Source: Jaltomata sinuosa
Lineage: Eukaryota; Streptophyta; Magnoliopsida; Solanales; Solanaceae
Assembly: GCA_003996215.1 (NCBI GenBank)
Contig: QJPP01000676.1
Coordinates: forward strand, 434,001-498,000
DNA length: 64,000 nt
Direction: 5' to 3'
The translations under genes and the position numbers were made by a program. The notes under the pieces were generated by a model that saw only the letters and a program-made list of their open reading frames with translations, was not told where the DNA came from and made no database searches. This document shows, one piece after another, positions 1-10,225 of the stretch (positions are counted from its first letter, which is position 1; every line of letters begins with the position of its first letter).

Positions 1-403
1 AAGCACATCTTTTCGAGGTCGAGAGAATAGAAAAGGAAATTTGTTTATTTGGTCGAGAGACGTTTAGACGATACCATTGACGCAATCACATCGTGACACG
101 CATATAGAAAGAACCCTGTAACGCCTAGAATCGATTGTTACAACGCCATGGTGAACACGTCCCTAGTTTGCATTCTCTCATATTGATTAAAACTCACACG
201 TTTATTACTTGTTTTGTTTACGCTTTGTTCACACAAAACCCCCCTTTTTTTACCGAAAACTATTGACCATCAGTCACGTACTTCACTAAAGGCTTAATCT
301 TCACCATATTCTCTGTGGGATTCGACCCCAACCTTGTTGGGTTCTTTACTTGACTACGACCGCTTACGCTTCGTTAATTTGAGGTGTAGTTTGGGCGTTA
401 TCA
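1..403 (+). repeat. 3' end of a truncated LTR
   Basis: The segment ends in a short terminus (GGGCGTTATCA) after a stretch reading TTCTCTGTGGGATTCGACCC. A closely related stretch precedes the LTR terminus near 51424-51525, and a similar TTATCA terminus closes the Athila-like LTRs at 20529 and 33843. No primer binding site follows, so this looks like the 3' LTR, or a solo LTR remnant, of an element lying mostly left of the window. It appears to have inserted into the chromovirus LTR that follows. Confidence 0.5.
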
Positions 404-1541
404 CTTACCAATATGACCGAAGTTAACAAATAATAACTCAGATAATAAGGTGGAGCTAAAGTGATAACCACGACAAAAACCAACTAGATCAAGCAATAAA
501 ATTCCAAGATTCAAGGGTAAGAACAACATTAAATTACAAGAGATATAAAGAGAGAAATGCTATGGTAGGTCCAAACTCCCAAGCCCCTACCTAAAGCAAG
601 CAGCTACCCGATACTTAAGATAAGGATCCTAACTTTACACTAAATCGCCTACACCGGCTATAAGGATTGTAATTGCTTAAACATTTGTAATCAACCACAG
701 AATTCCCACCAACAATTGGCACAATACAATACAAATACCTTAAATGAGCTAGTCTAGAAGTAGATAAGTCATAACCTACTTGGAAGCCGAACACGCGCGC
801 TCATAACCACTAGTCTGAAGCGTTTTCTATTCGAGTGGCCTCTGACTGCTGCCATACTATCAATATAGTAATATATATATTAAAATATGAACAACAATAC
901 CCATATTGTAATTTTACAATTCGAGCGAAAAATCGAGTGAAAACTCACCCGTGAGGCATGCATGTGAAATTCAAAAAACTAAATCGAGGAATTTGTCCCT
1001 CAGGGGACAAGGATTTTATGCCCAATATATTGAGTGAAAATAGCTCCAAAAATAAGCCTGAATCAGCCTCAAACTAGGGGAATTGAACAAGAACTTTAAG
1101 GAAGAAATTAACAGAGCTAAGAGAGGAAACTTACAATTTAAAGATGGGGAAATGATCATGGACATGGAATTTCCACCACCAACACTCCCTTTAAGACCCC
1201 TCATAGAAATTTGGGTTTTGCAAGCTCTTCACAATGGTGAAAATAGTTTAGAAATGTCTTGGAAAGTTGGAGAAATGAAGGAAAAGACTTCATTTTAGTC
1301 TCAGTGATCGATGCACCTGCAGTCAAATTTATGCAGGTGCGGTGATGCAGCAGCGACCAGACCACAACTGGAGCGAAGGTCAACAAAAACCTCCTTCCCT
1401 ATAGGTGTAGCACACATGCCACATAGGTGGCACCATAAGGGTAGGAAAGAAATGCAGCAGTGACTGTGAAGGTGTAGCCAAAGCATCACAGTTGCTCCCA
1501 TACTATTACCAGCAACATCAGCTACAAATAAGTTCATGGCC
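404..1541 (-). repeat. Left arm of chromovirus LTR (element B), split by the NUMT
   Basis: No gene is seen here. The layout follows the LTR of element A at roughly 41000-42000: a stretch like AAGGAARAAATTAA, then a GC-rich, CAGGTG-rich segment (about 1310-1540 here, about 1870 bases into the 41-42 kb block there). The remaining part of this LTR resumes at about 18400-18971. I infer that the organelle block was inserted into one LTR. The reading frames in this stretch are short and have no recognisable domain. Confidence 0.5.
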
Positions 1542-2452
1542 TATTAGAAGTAGAGGGCACTCTGGTGGGATCTTCACGGACAGAAAAAGATTGCAGTCTG
1601 TTTGATAATGATCGAGTGACATTGCTTCTTCGGCCCGAACCGAGGAATCCCTTAGAGATGATGCAAAAGGGCTCTTGGTCTATCCTTGATCAGAGATTTA
1701 TCTATGAAAAATATGAATAAGAGTTTGAAGAAGGGGAGGGAGAAAGAGCCCTTGACCCACAGGAGGATTTATTCAATCACATAGTTTGGGCTCCTAGAAT
1801 ATGGTGCCCTTGGGGCTTTCTATTTGATTGTATCGAAAGGCCCAATGAATTGGGATTTACCTATTGGTCCAGGTCATTTAGGGGCAAGCGGATCATTTAT
1901 GATGAAGAGGATGAGCTTCAAGAGAATGATTCGGGGTTCTTGAAGAGTGGAACCATGCAGTACCAGACACGAGATAGATCTTCCAAAGAACAAGGCCTTT
2001 TTCAAATAAGCCAATTCATTTGGGACCCTGCAGATCCACTCTTTTTCCTATTCAAAGATCAGCCTCCTGGCTCTGTGTTTTCACATCAAGAATTATTTGC
2101 AGATGAAGAGATGTCAAAGGGGCTTCTTACTTCCCAAACACATCCTCCTACATCTATATATAAACACTGGTTTATCAAGAATACGCAAGAAAAGCACTTC
2201 GAATTGTTGATTAATCGTCAGAGATGGCTTAGAACCAATAGTTAATTATCTAATGGATCTTTCCATTCTAATACTCTATCCGAGAGTTATCAGTATTTAT
2301 CAAATCTGTTCCTATCTAACGAAATGCTATTGGATCAAATGAAAAAGACATTGTTGAGAAAAAGATGGCTTTTCCCAGATGAAATGAAAATTGGATTCAT
2401 GTAACAGGAGAAAAATTTCTCATTCCTTAGCCGGAAAGATATGTGGCCATGA
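1542..2452 (+). pseudogene. ycf2: Plastid ycf2, 3' part (broken)
   Basis: The reading frame matches the C-terminal ~300 residues of plastid Ycf2, a very large protein of the plastid inverted repeat linked to a membrane AAA-type import motor. Recognisable stretches are GSSRTEKDC, DNDRVTLLLRPEPRNPLEMM, an acidic EEGEG run, RSFRGKRIIYDEEDE and the end DEMKIGFM. It is broken: a TAG near 2243 ends the longest open stretch (from 1850), an earlier TAA lies near 1718, and a further TAA stands where an extended C-terminus would read on. The 5' nine tenths of ycf2 are absent here; another short piece lies at 10556-10735. Identity is confident; function is excluded. Confidence 0.93.
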
Positions 2453-2494
2453 AAGAGGGATTAAGTGGAACAGAATTGACTGGGTTGTAGAGTC

Positions 2495-2758
2495 GTGGAA
2501 ACGCTTGTGTCTTCCATATTTTGGACCTTAGCTCCATGGAATAATATGTTACTGCTGAAACATGGAAGAATTAAAATCTTAGATCAAAACACTATGTATG
2601 GATGGTATGAACTGCCTAAACAAGAATTCTTGAACAGCAAACAACCAGTTCAGATATTCATGACCAAGAAGTACTGGATTCTCTTTCGGATAGGCCCTGA
2701 AAGGAGAAGGCAGGCTGGAATGCCAAAAGGCGTCTATTATATTGAATTTACCCGATAG
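2495..2758 (+). pseudogene. ycf15: Plastid ycf15 copy, frame open but start codon GTG
   Basis: This 87-codon frame matches plastid Ycf15 along its whole length (ETLVSSIFWTLAPW, YGWYELPKQEFLNSKQ, a PERRRQAG run and the end YYIEFTR). It lies just downstream of ycf2 and upstream of trnL-CAA, as in the plastid inverted repeat. The start is GTG where plastid copies usually have ATG. The protein-coding status of ycf15 is doubtful even in plastids. In the nucleus without a promoter this copy is almost certainly silent. The lack of stops over 264 bases suggests a fairly recent transfer, or slow decay while the piece sat in the mitochondrion. Confidence 0.88.
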
Positions 2759-3097
2759 TCCCCATTTTGAGAATGTCCAGTGCCAAAGTCACTGATTGGG
2801 TAAGTCGCCAATCCCTGGACTATGTAATGTACTTTATATGCTGGGTTATGGGCGGGCATTTTACCAGAGGTTTCTAATCTACCCTTGTGTGATTCTTGTT
2901 GAAGCATATACTCGGGGGGTGGGTGTAGGGCGGATGATTTTAAAGCGGAATCCCCATTCATTAGATAGAGAAGATCACCAAGATTTCACGATTCGCTGTC
3001 GAATTTATTCCAATTCCAAGAGCTCAGATCGAATCAGTATTGATATACCGATTCGATTCGAGCTCTCTTATTGAGAATGCTCATATTCTCAATATTA

Positions 3098-3178
3098 TGC
3101 CTTGAAGAGGACTCGAACCTCCACGCTCTTTAGCACGAGATTTTGAGTCTCGTGTGTCTACCATTTCACCACCAAGGC
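3098..3178 (-). tRNA. trnL-CAA: trnL-CAA (plastid type)
   Basis: The 81 bases on the minus strand fold as a class II leucine tRNA: a 7-bp acceptor stem (GCCTTGG ...), anticodon CAA in the loop context GACTCAAAATC, a variable arm, and the T-arm GGTTCGAGTCC. It stands in the plastid order ycf2-ycf15-trnL. The sequence looks intact. Some plastid-derived tRNAs function in plant mitochondria, but here it is part of a nuclear copy, so expression is doubtful. Confidence 0.92.
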
Positions 3179-3640
3179 ATCTTAAAAGTGAATCGTATTC
3201 CATGAGTATGATATCTATCTAGTGTGATGTATGGAATGTATGACAAAGGTGGATCTATTGATCGGTCATGTCATATAGGCCCGAGTTGGACATCCAATTG
3301 CTTCGATTTGAATTATCCGGAGAATGCAATGCCTGATATATATAAAAAAGATGGATAATCAAACCTATTTCTCGATTCACTCAAAGAGGTGAATAGGGTT
3401 CCAATAGAGATATGTAAAAAGCAGGTCTGATTACGTGTATTCCTAATCCTAAATGGAATGTAACGATGTAGGGATCCATATGTAAACATAGTATCTATTT
3501 AGATAGGCCCGAATGACCCCTTCTCATAATGAGAATGTATATAACCCTATTCCGGCCTGGTCCGGTATGGAATGAACTTATAATCATGGAATCGACTCGA
3601 TCATCAGATTATAAGTTCATAAGACGCTTTCGGCCAATTC
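3179..3640 (-). other. Plastid trnL-ndhB intergenic spacer
   Basis: No gene is present. The stretch continues from trnL-CAA as in the plastid inverted repeat and contains an inverted repeat around GACTTATAATC-like arms at about 3575-3622 (GAACTTATAATC ... GATTATAAGTTC, spaced by ~16 bases). The plastid character ends near 3640, where unrelated mitochondrial-type sequence begins. Confidence 0.6.
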
Positions 3641-4420
3641 GATTCATTCTATTCCCAAGAATCCTAACCGAAGCAAATTAGCCCCGGTTCTCTCTTTAGT
3701 GTTCGTGTATCAAGCGCGCATTGACCAGTTTAGTTTCTGAGATTGGTATGCTCTAAATTAGTAAAAGAAACCCTCGGGTCTTGTTTTGTCTTTACTGACG
3801 CCAAGCTACCTCGCCTTTTGTTGGTGAAGTGACTGAAATCATTAGATTCCCATTTGGGATCACTACACTTCGAGCTAATGACATAGTAGTTAGAAACTAG
3901 TGGCAATAAAGAGTGACAGTTCCGGCGGCAAGTACTGTTTGATTATAGTGAAGTGGTAGAAGCGGTCATGTCTGCTACTTCTCGATTCTGTGGCAATCAT
4001 CTTGGTCTTTTTCTGAGCCCTAGATCAGAAGCCTTGGCTGCTACTGTTCTGTGTCTCATTCGTACCAAAATAGATGACGAAGCTACATCAATCAAGAATG
4101 ACCGCAGCCTCTAAGTCAGCTTGCCTTTTGCCTCGTGGCTTGGATCGACGGATAAGGTGCGGAGCGAAGGTAGTTCCCTAACAAGCTTGAGGGGAAAGAT
4201 CATAGATAGATTATCTGGACTAGATCCTAGGAAGCAAGCCTTGGTTATAGGTTTGCAAGTAGGAGTTATAACATTCATAAAAGAAAGAAAAAACCAATAT
4301 AGGAACTTCAACTAAGAAAGAAGAAGAATAAGAAGAATTGCTTAAGTAAGGTAGTCGCTTCTTTTTTTCGGTATACCGCTCTGCGAGTAGAGCGAATGAA
4401 CATAAATATTTCCGAATATC
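3641..4420. other. Mitochondrial intergenic DNA upstream of sdh3
   Basis: No convincing gene is present. Two overlapping short frames (about 4111-4315) run on opposite strands and have no recognisable domain. The composition matches the rest of the mitochondrial block. The last ~100 bases before 4421 would be the 5' leader of sdh3. Confidence 0.5.
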
Positions 4421-4747
4421 ATGAATATCCTTCGCCCCTTATCTCCTCATATTCCTATTTATAAGCCACAACTTACTTCGACGTTTTCAATTTCCCATAG
4501 AATCTCCGGAGCATTCCTAGCCACTATAGTTTTCTTTTTTTATCTTCTTTGTCTGAAAATAGGTTTGATTTGCTTCACTTATGAGAATTTCTACCAATTC
4601 TTCTTTTATTCATCAAAGCTCATCCTAATCTCCGTTGAGATTACTGCCTAAGCCCTGTCCTATCATCTGTATAATGGAGTTCGTCATTTATTGACGGATT
4701 TTTTGGGATTTTTCTTTCTTAGAATTGGAAGAAAAAGATTGAAATGA
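4421..4747 (+). pseudogene. sdh3: Mitochondrial sdh3 with an internal stop
   Basis: sdh3 encodes a membrane-anchor subunit of succinate dehydrogenase (complex II), which helps bind haem b and ubiquinone in the inner mitochondrial membrane. The frame starts ATG AAT ATC and shows the family signature RPLSPH..IYKPQLTSTFSI-SHRISG followed by hydrophobic helices, giving 108 codons, the usual plant length. A TAA at 4649-4651, where the family has Leu (TTA), cuts it after 76 residues. The frame then continues without shift to TGA at 4745-4747. C-to-U editing cannot repair this stop. nad2 follows about 540 bases downstream on the same strand. Confidence 0.93.
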
Positions 4748-5284
4748 CTGTGAAAAATTTAACCTATACCTTTCTTTGAGATTGAAACTCTAAATTATTC
4801 TTTTCTTATAAAATGTTTATTATTCATTGATAGATCTAAAGCTTATGCCGTAGAAGCTGACATCAGGCTATTGGCCTTTTATCTGCATCTTCCCTCGTAG
4901 AGTGGCGTCTTTTATAAGAAATTTCTCAGTGGAACTAAAAAAAAAGAGTTTGAGCTCTTCCTTTTGGTTGACTTTTAGCCACGCGCGGCAGCTATGCGCA
5001 TGTGTCCCAAAGTGACGTATATTTTTTGGTAATAGGTATATTCGAGAGAAAAGGTTTGGAATTCGACCTCCAATTATACGCTCTAAAAGGGGGTCATGGA
5101 CTCCTTTTTTGTTTAGGATCCCCTTTCTACATTCAATTTTTTATTGAGCCTGGTGTGGAATCACCATCATTACACATTCATTCTTGGTCTGGCTGCTGGT
5201 CTAGCGAGCCTTCCTAGCCGCCTAGAGTGCAGCCTGCCTGCTAAAGACCGTAACGTAAGTAACTCAGTGCTCCATATGGGGGAA
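4748..5284 (+). other. sdh3-nad2 intergenic DNA and nad2 leader
   Basis: No gene is seen. The short frames at 5002-5217 and 5144-5362 lack known domains; the second overlaps nad2 exon 1 out of frame. The last ~130 bases presumably correspond to the nad2 5' untranslated region. Confidence 0.5.
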
Positions 5285-5465
5285 ATGAAAGTAGAATTCG
5301 TTCCGATCCTCCCACATGTTCAATCTTTTTTTAGCGGTTTCCCCAGAGATCTTTATCATTAATGCAACCTTCATTTTTCTCATTCATGGAGTTGTATTTA
5401 GTACCTCTAAGAAATATGTTTATCCACCGTTAGTCAGTAATGTGGGTTGGCTTGGATTACTTGGT
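5285..5465 (+). pseudogene. nad2: nad2 exon 1 with a 2-base deletion
   Basis: nad2 encodes subunit 2 of respiratory complex I, a proton-pumping membrane subunit. From ATG at 5285 the exon reads MKVEFVPILPH, then loses frame at about 5317, where CAT-ATG-TTC of the family is reduced by two bases. After the shift the expected sequence (SPEIFIINATF, HGVVFSTSKK, PPLVSNVGWLGLL) is found in another frame. The length corrected for the deletion, about 183 bases, fits the usual exon 1. The 3' border is approximate (5462-5466) because the intron start is also slightly altered. Confidence 0.92.
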
Positions 5466-6479
5466 GTTGCGCGCCTAGGAGAGTAGCGCGCTTTGGGATG
5501 CGGAGGAGCTATTATCGTCCAGCTCCCTAACCTAAAGCAGCACCGGGTTTGGACCGCAAGGAACCGTAGCATGGGGGGACGTCTAATCCTTTTGCTGCCA
5601 CAAGGCTGGCTAATCATACGCAGCAGGCTCGAATACCCCTGGTTCTGGAAGGCACATGAGTCTGAATGCTATGTTGAATGTGCGATCGAGACTACACTAC
5701 GTAGGTACCTGTGCAGGTGAGGCATCGGTCGGTCCTTGAAATGGCGGCAGCGGCGCGAGGAGTTAACGATCGGACGTGCTGCAACCCAGGGATCACCAGG
5801 CAGCTCTTTTGCTCTATAGGGATCGGAGGGGCATAGAACAATTCTTCTTGGAGGAGGGTTGTTTGCCCGGGTGACTGATCCTGCCATAATGTACTTCTAA
5901 TTATTATAGCACCAACAACCGAAGTCGAGCATACGACGATCTTCATGCGTGAATAGCCGGGAGGAAAGAAAAGGCGGTAGATGATAATGAGAAAGGGCAC
6001 CGCGTCTGGACGGGTGGAATGGATGAGCAAAAGGTGTCATGCCATGGAGTGGGGAATAACCCTCGTCTCATGTAAGACAACTAAATCTCGAGGCCGAGGA
6101 ACTGAGGGACCTTCTCGAGCAAGAGATAGGTAATTGAGAGATAGAGCTAGCCTATTCGTTATGGGAAATCAATGCTCCGGGCCAAATAGAGCTTACCTAC
6201 GGCACCTGGCTTTCTCCGACGAGCTTTCTATCGTAAATCCAAGCCCCAAGACAAGGTACAATTGTTGGGAAGGGGACATGATCAATAGAACCTGGCTGGA
6301 TCCGGGCTGGGATAGTGGCGCCCATTCTTAACCAGTTCCGAAAGGGTTCGCTCATGCTGGAGGGAGCATCCCCACTTAGTGATCGGTCCGCTACGTCACG
6401 CAAATCCGAAGAAGTTATCACGGACGAGCCACATGCAAGGAAACTTGCACGTGTGGTTCTGGCCGGGCTTTCCTGAGGT
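5466..6479 (+). other. Group II intron of nad2 (intron 1)
   Basis: The roughly 1.0 kb between exons 1 and 2 is a cis-spliced group II intron. Domain V is clear at 6426-6459: GAGCC...GAAA...GGTTC forms a long hairpin with a GAAA tetraloop and the AGC triad region near its base. Domain VI follows (about 6461-6479), with a candidate bulged branch-point A in CCTGAGG. The intron shows that the copy came from DNA and not from spliced RNA. No maturase frame is seen inside. Confidence 0.88.
6426..6459 (+). other. Group II intron domain V hairpin
   Basis: The 34-nt hairpin has a paired stem (GAGCCACATGCAAG with CTTGCACGTGTGGTTC) closed by GAAA. Its length and tetraloop match the catalytic domain V of plant mitochondrial group II introns. 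The bases look uninterrupted. Confidence 0.88.
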
Positions 6480-6870
6480 ATCTAATAACCCTACTTTTGC
6501 TCGCCGATGGCGCACCTCTCCTAACTATTGCCCATTTATTCTGGAATAATCTTTTTAGGATGGACAATTTTACATATTTCTGCCAAATCCTTCTATTATT
6601 AAGTACGGCTGGTACTATTTTAATGTGTTTCAATTCTTTCGAACAAGAGAGGTTTGATGCTTTTGAATCCATTGTACTAATTCCACTTCCTACTCGCGGT
6701 ATGCTCTTTATGATCTCAGATTGTAATTCAATTGCCATGTATTTAGCTATTGAGCCTCAAAGTTTATGTTTTTATGTGATCGCAGCATCAAAAAGAAAGT
6801 CTGAATTTTCTACGGAAGCCGGCTCGAAATATTTGATCTTAGGTGCATTTCCCTCTTGAATATTATTATT
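6480..6870 (+). pseudogene. nad2: nad2 exon 2
   Basis: The exon encodes hydrophobic Nad2 helices: GAPLLTIAHLFWNN, RDNFTYFCQI-like, FEQERFDAFESIVLI, FYVIAASKRKSEFSTEAGS and YLILGAF. The frame is open up to a TGA at 6857-6859, where the family has GGA (Gly). It retains Pro codons at positions that plants usually edit from C to U (IPLPTRGM, AIEPQSLC), so it derives from unedited DNA. The exon ends near 6870 at the trans-splice junction. Exons 3-5, encoded elsewhere in plant mitochondrial genomes, are not in this window. Confidence 0.92.
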
Positions 6871-7985
6871 TGGTATGACCGGACAACTACCGATATCTAT
6901 TAATATCTTTTCTTAGAATGTTCTTTATAAATATATATCTATCTATCTATATCATAAACTATCGGATCAAGTATTTCTTAGATGTGAAACTTGCAGACCT
7001 CATAGGTTGTAATATTTCTCTTACGGGGGGAATTAAATCAAAGAATATATAGACTAGTAGAGACCCTCTATGTAGTTGTCTATCTAGGGCGATCGATCTA
7101 CATCTTTCCCCGTAGCCCTGGGGCTGTGTCTCGATCTCCTATGTGCGAAATATAAGGGGCTAGTTCCTATAGAGATTCCCCTTGGTCTAATTCCACGCCT
7201 TATGACGAAAGGGGAGTCGGCGTGGCGTAAAGTGAAGATTGGGAGGAGTAGAAAAAATTCCCTTATGGGGTATTCCGAAGGTGTAACCTAGGCAACGAAA
7301 AAAGGGCTCTATACTTCAACTAGAGGAGTGACTAGTTGGTTCATCAAACCCCGACCCAGTGTCACATATTCTCTAGGTCCGAAGGGATCCAGTGCCCAAC
7401 AACCGACTCCACCCGGAATTGCGTTATCGGAGCCGAGCCAGGAATGGCCATTAGTGGACACCCACCACTTTTCACCGGTTAGAGAGGCCCTATTTAATAC
7501 ATTAAGAAAAGATGTTCACAGGGTCCAGAAAGACTCGGTCATAGGAATTTAGAACACCTACGTGCTGGTATACGAAAACCACCTCGACCGGATCAGAGTA
7601 AACAACAATGTCAAATCAGGCCGCCCTTTGCCTTGAAAGAATTAACACGCGGCCACCAGCTTTCCCAAAATAAGGGCAGATCTATTGCTTACTGCTCACG
7701 GAAACATCTCACCTATACTATAGTCAAGTCGTTTGCCTATCTTTCTGATCTCATTTCCTTCTATTCATCAGATATTTTTGACCCAGTGAAAAATGGGGTT
7801 GATGGTGTTGGCTAAAAAAGGGGGAGAGAGGAGAGCCTTAGGGTACGCTCACTTCTGCATTTTTGTTTAGGTTCTCAAGATTCTCAATCGCTCTTTTTAG
7901 TGGGGAGGAATAGTACGTGAATGGCGGTTCTCAGACGAGGGAATCATTCCTCTCTAAATAAAATAAAAAGAAGCTAGAATCTTTC
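6871..7985 (+). other. 5' half of trans-spliced nad2 intron 2 and downstream spacer
   Basis: In plants nad2 exon 2 is joined to exon 3 by trans-splicing, so the sequence just after 6870 (a GTATGACCGG-like start) should be the 5' part of the split group II intron. A short ATCT microsatellite lies at 6940-6952. From about 7050 on I see no gene; frames at 7328-7552 and 7633-7815 have no recognisable domain. Confidence 0.55.
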
Positions 7986-7989
7986 TATT

Positions 7990-8540
7990 GATAGAGCTTT
8001 CACGTCTGCGCATAGAATCCTTTTTTGCCCATCCATTCTGTTCTTACGATAGTTGGGTCGGAATCCGTGTAATGGTTCGAAAGTCGTTTCAAATATTCTT
8101 CGCATCCCCAGAGAGATTGATTGTTGCCATTGTGCCTTGGTCAAGGGGCACGAATAGACTTAAAGTATTGTTCCATGTCCCAGAGGACTTCGAGCCTTGG
8201 CATTTTGAATCCCGTTGAATGGCTATGGTTCCGGGACTCAAGTCTGGAGTCGCCAGGTGAGACATTCGGTTCACGAACCGGAAACCTATCTCCACAGCAA
8301 GCTCCTCAATTTGACCTGGTTCGTCATGCTTTGGACATCGCCACCGGGATCGTTGAGGCCCCATGAAGATGTCTCTACTTCACTGGGAAGATGTGGTACT
8401 CATTAGCGAGCGTATGGTGACCAATGATTCCGGATTCCCCTGCTTTTCTGCCATAGTCTACACTTGTCCGTCCAAATGGTCGACCTTGCCATCAAGTTGG
8501 GTCACTCGATCCTTGAGTGTTTCCTTAACAACAGCCGACG
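7990..8540 (-). pseudogene. Fragment of a retrotransposon gag
   Basis: Read on the minus strand, the pieces fit the capsid part of a plant LTR-retroelement Gag: a charged coiled-coil run (KETLKDRVTQLDGKVDHLDG near 8480-8540), then LWDMEQYFK (about 8170-8200), then an LSGDAK-type motif (about 8100-8120). They fall in different frames, separated by stops (TGA after RAP; TAG after DGQV). The order and spacing match the family motif set EN-LWDMEQYF ... YLSGDAK-WW. It lies deep inside the mitochondrial block, so it was either captured by the mitochondrial genome earlier or inserted after the transfer. No LTR is seen next to it. Confidence 0.72.
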
Positions 8541-9400
8541 CTGACAGCACTCCACTGCTATCGTCATGTACATGGTACAACAAGAAGAGAATTAGCAGAA
8601 ATCAAAAGGTTTTTACCCAAAACTCCGCTCTGATACCTCCTAAAGCAAAATAGGAACGCGCACGGGTAAAGAGTCTGCCTGAGTCGTACGGCCCCAGGTA
8701 ACACCTAGTTTAGTGTAGCACCTGGGCCTTCTCCTTATCGAGTTTTTCTTCTGATCTCTCTCTGGGTCTCTAGTTCGTTACCTTCTACTACCGATCTTCT
8801 CCCTCTGCTGCTACTGGAGCTACTAGATATCGACCTAAGAGATACTAGACTGGGTGCGAGAGGAAGGGATGCTGCTATTGATGGACTGGTGCTACCTTTG
8901 GATCTAAGAATCATGGAAGACGTAATTGAAATATCTGGAATTTAATCACATTGGTATAAAGAGTCGGAAAGGAAAAAGAGGAGGAAAGAAGCAAGGGACT
9001 GAGCGACGAAGCAAGGTTTGGAACCCTTCAATTACAAAGTGGAAGATGCCTCTCACAATGGGTAGGATTACTGCATTTATTATATTTTACTCTTCTATTT
9101 GATAATATAGGGAGTTGGGGTAGTTTGAAGGGGAGGGGAAGTCAATTTAAACATAGTGCCACCTTAACCCTAAGAAAATGAGATTGGGTTTGTGTGTGTA
9201 GACTATCCTTGGAAGTGTCTATTCTACCAAACCATGGGAAGCAGCCGTAGATCAAGCCTGAAAGTCCTCTCCTTACAGTCAAGTGGCCCAAGGGCCACCT
9301 CCTTTCTTTAATTCACAGGCACAGGAGGTCAAATTCCGATTGTTGTGAAAGTTACTGAATGAATCTATTTCATTCTAATTCTATCTAAGAAGAAAAAAAT
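8541..9400. other. Mitochondrial-type spacer without genes
   Basis: No gene is seen. There are polypurine and polypyrimidine tracts (for example around 8960-9000) and an AT-rich segment near 9080. From about 9330 the sequence may already belong to the plastid-derived trnW-trnP segment. Confidence 0.45.
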
Positions 9401-9474
9401 CACGCTCTGTAGGATTTGAACCTACGACATCGGGTTTTGGAGACCCACGTTCTACCGAATTGAACTAAGAGCGC
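9401..9474 (-). tRNA. trnW-CCA: trnW-CCA (plastid-derived)
   Basis: The 74 bases fold as a standard tRNA on the minus strand: acceptor GCGCTCT, D-arm AGTTCAATTCGGTAGA, anticodon CCA in the loop CTCCAAA, and T-arm TAGGTTCAAATCCTA. It pairs with the trnP copy 150 bases away in the order found in plastids (petG-trnW-trnP). Plant mitochondria commonly keep this plastid-type trnW as their working tryptophan tRNA. The sequence looks intact. Confidence 0.93.
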
Positions 9475-9627
9475 TTTCTTATCATAGTAGATACGACTGT
9501 AAAGAAAAAGTATTCTTTTTCCCCAATACATCTTGCATGCATATAGTCTCATAAAATAAAAATTTGTATGTCTAATTTGAATCAATCTCAATGGATCCCT
9601 CATTACTTCCCAGAGGAGAATAATAGG

Positions 9628-9696
9628 TAGGGATGATAGGATTTGAACCCGTGACATTTCCAAAACAAAGGCGCTACCAAACTGTGCTACATCCCT
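9628..9696 (-). pseudogene. trnP-UGG: trnP-UGG with a 5-base deletion in the anticodon arm
   Basis: Acceptor (AGGGATG ... CATCCCT), D-arm and T-arm (CGGGTTCAAATCCT) are intact, but the anticodon arm reads TTTGTTTTGGAAATGTC, five bases shorter than the plastid-type arm after TGG. The gene is 69 bases instead of about 74, and the 3' strand of the anticodon stem is lost. It could not form a normal cloverleaf. Confidence 0.85.
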
Positions 9697-10130
9697 TTCA
9701 ATTGGTCTACAACAGTGTCATTGTAGAGAATCCCTGCCCACCACTCTCCCTCTAGGTCGAGCCTTCTATTCAGTCACCCTCTACATCATTATTTTTTCCA
9801 TAGATATCTAATTTATCTTGCCATTTATTCTTTTTTGGTCTTTATTGATTTATATACTCATCATAATCCCACTGCTCTTACCAACGCTTACTTACAACTA
9901 AGCAAAAAAAAGGGTTCTAAATAAGAATCCCTTTGAATAAGTGAGGCTTTCCCGATAGAAAGATTTGCATGCAACAGAGATCCCAATTTCGTGTATCCGG
10001 TTAAGCAAGCCCTGCCCTTGCTTCTTGCCTTATCTTACTTAGTAAAGCAACCTTTCGTGCTAGGCGCTCACCTTTTTTGTCTGGGTGGAAGCCTTGATTT
10101 TTTTCCGATCGAGATGTATAGATCTTGTTC
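9697..10130. other. Spacer after trnP, plastid to mitochondrial transition
   Basis: No gene is seen. The part next to trnP is probably plastid trnP-psaJ spacer. A frame at 9991-10305 crosses the rps7, rrn26 and spacer pieces and is a by-product of the mosaic. Confidence 0.45.
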
Positions 10131-10225
10131 ATGGATTAACGAAAATGTGCAAAAGCTCTATTTGCCTCTGCCATTCTATGAGTCTCTTCCTTTTTGCGTA
10201 TGGCATCGGCAACCTTTCGAACTGC
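10131..10225 (-). pseudogene. rps7: 3' end of plastid rps7
   Basis: The minus strand encodes the last ~24 residues of plastid ribosomal protein S7 ([19 protein letters not shown], then AHFR) and its TAA at 10136-10138, plus a little 3' flank. Upstream of that the match fades and then stops near 10225, where rrn26 sequence begins. It is only a fragment and comes from the plastid inverted repeat, like ycf2 and the rps12-trnV spacer. Confidence 0.85.

Noticed and set aside
1542..3640. Direct plastid-to-nucleus transfer (NUPT)
   Set aside because: Mitochondrial genes follow directly, and further plastid pieces alternate with mitochondrial DNA. One mitochondrial transfer is simpler.
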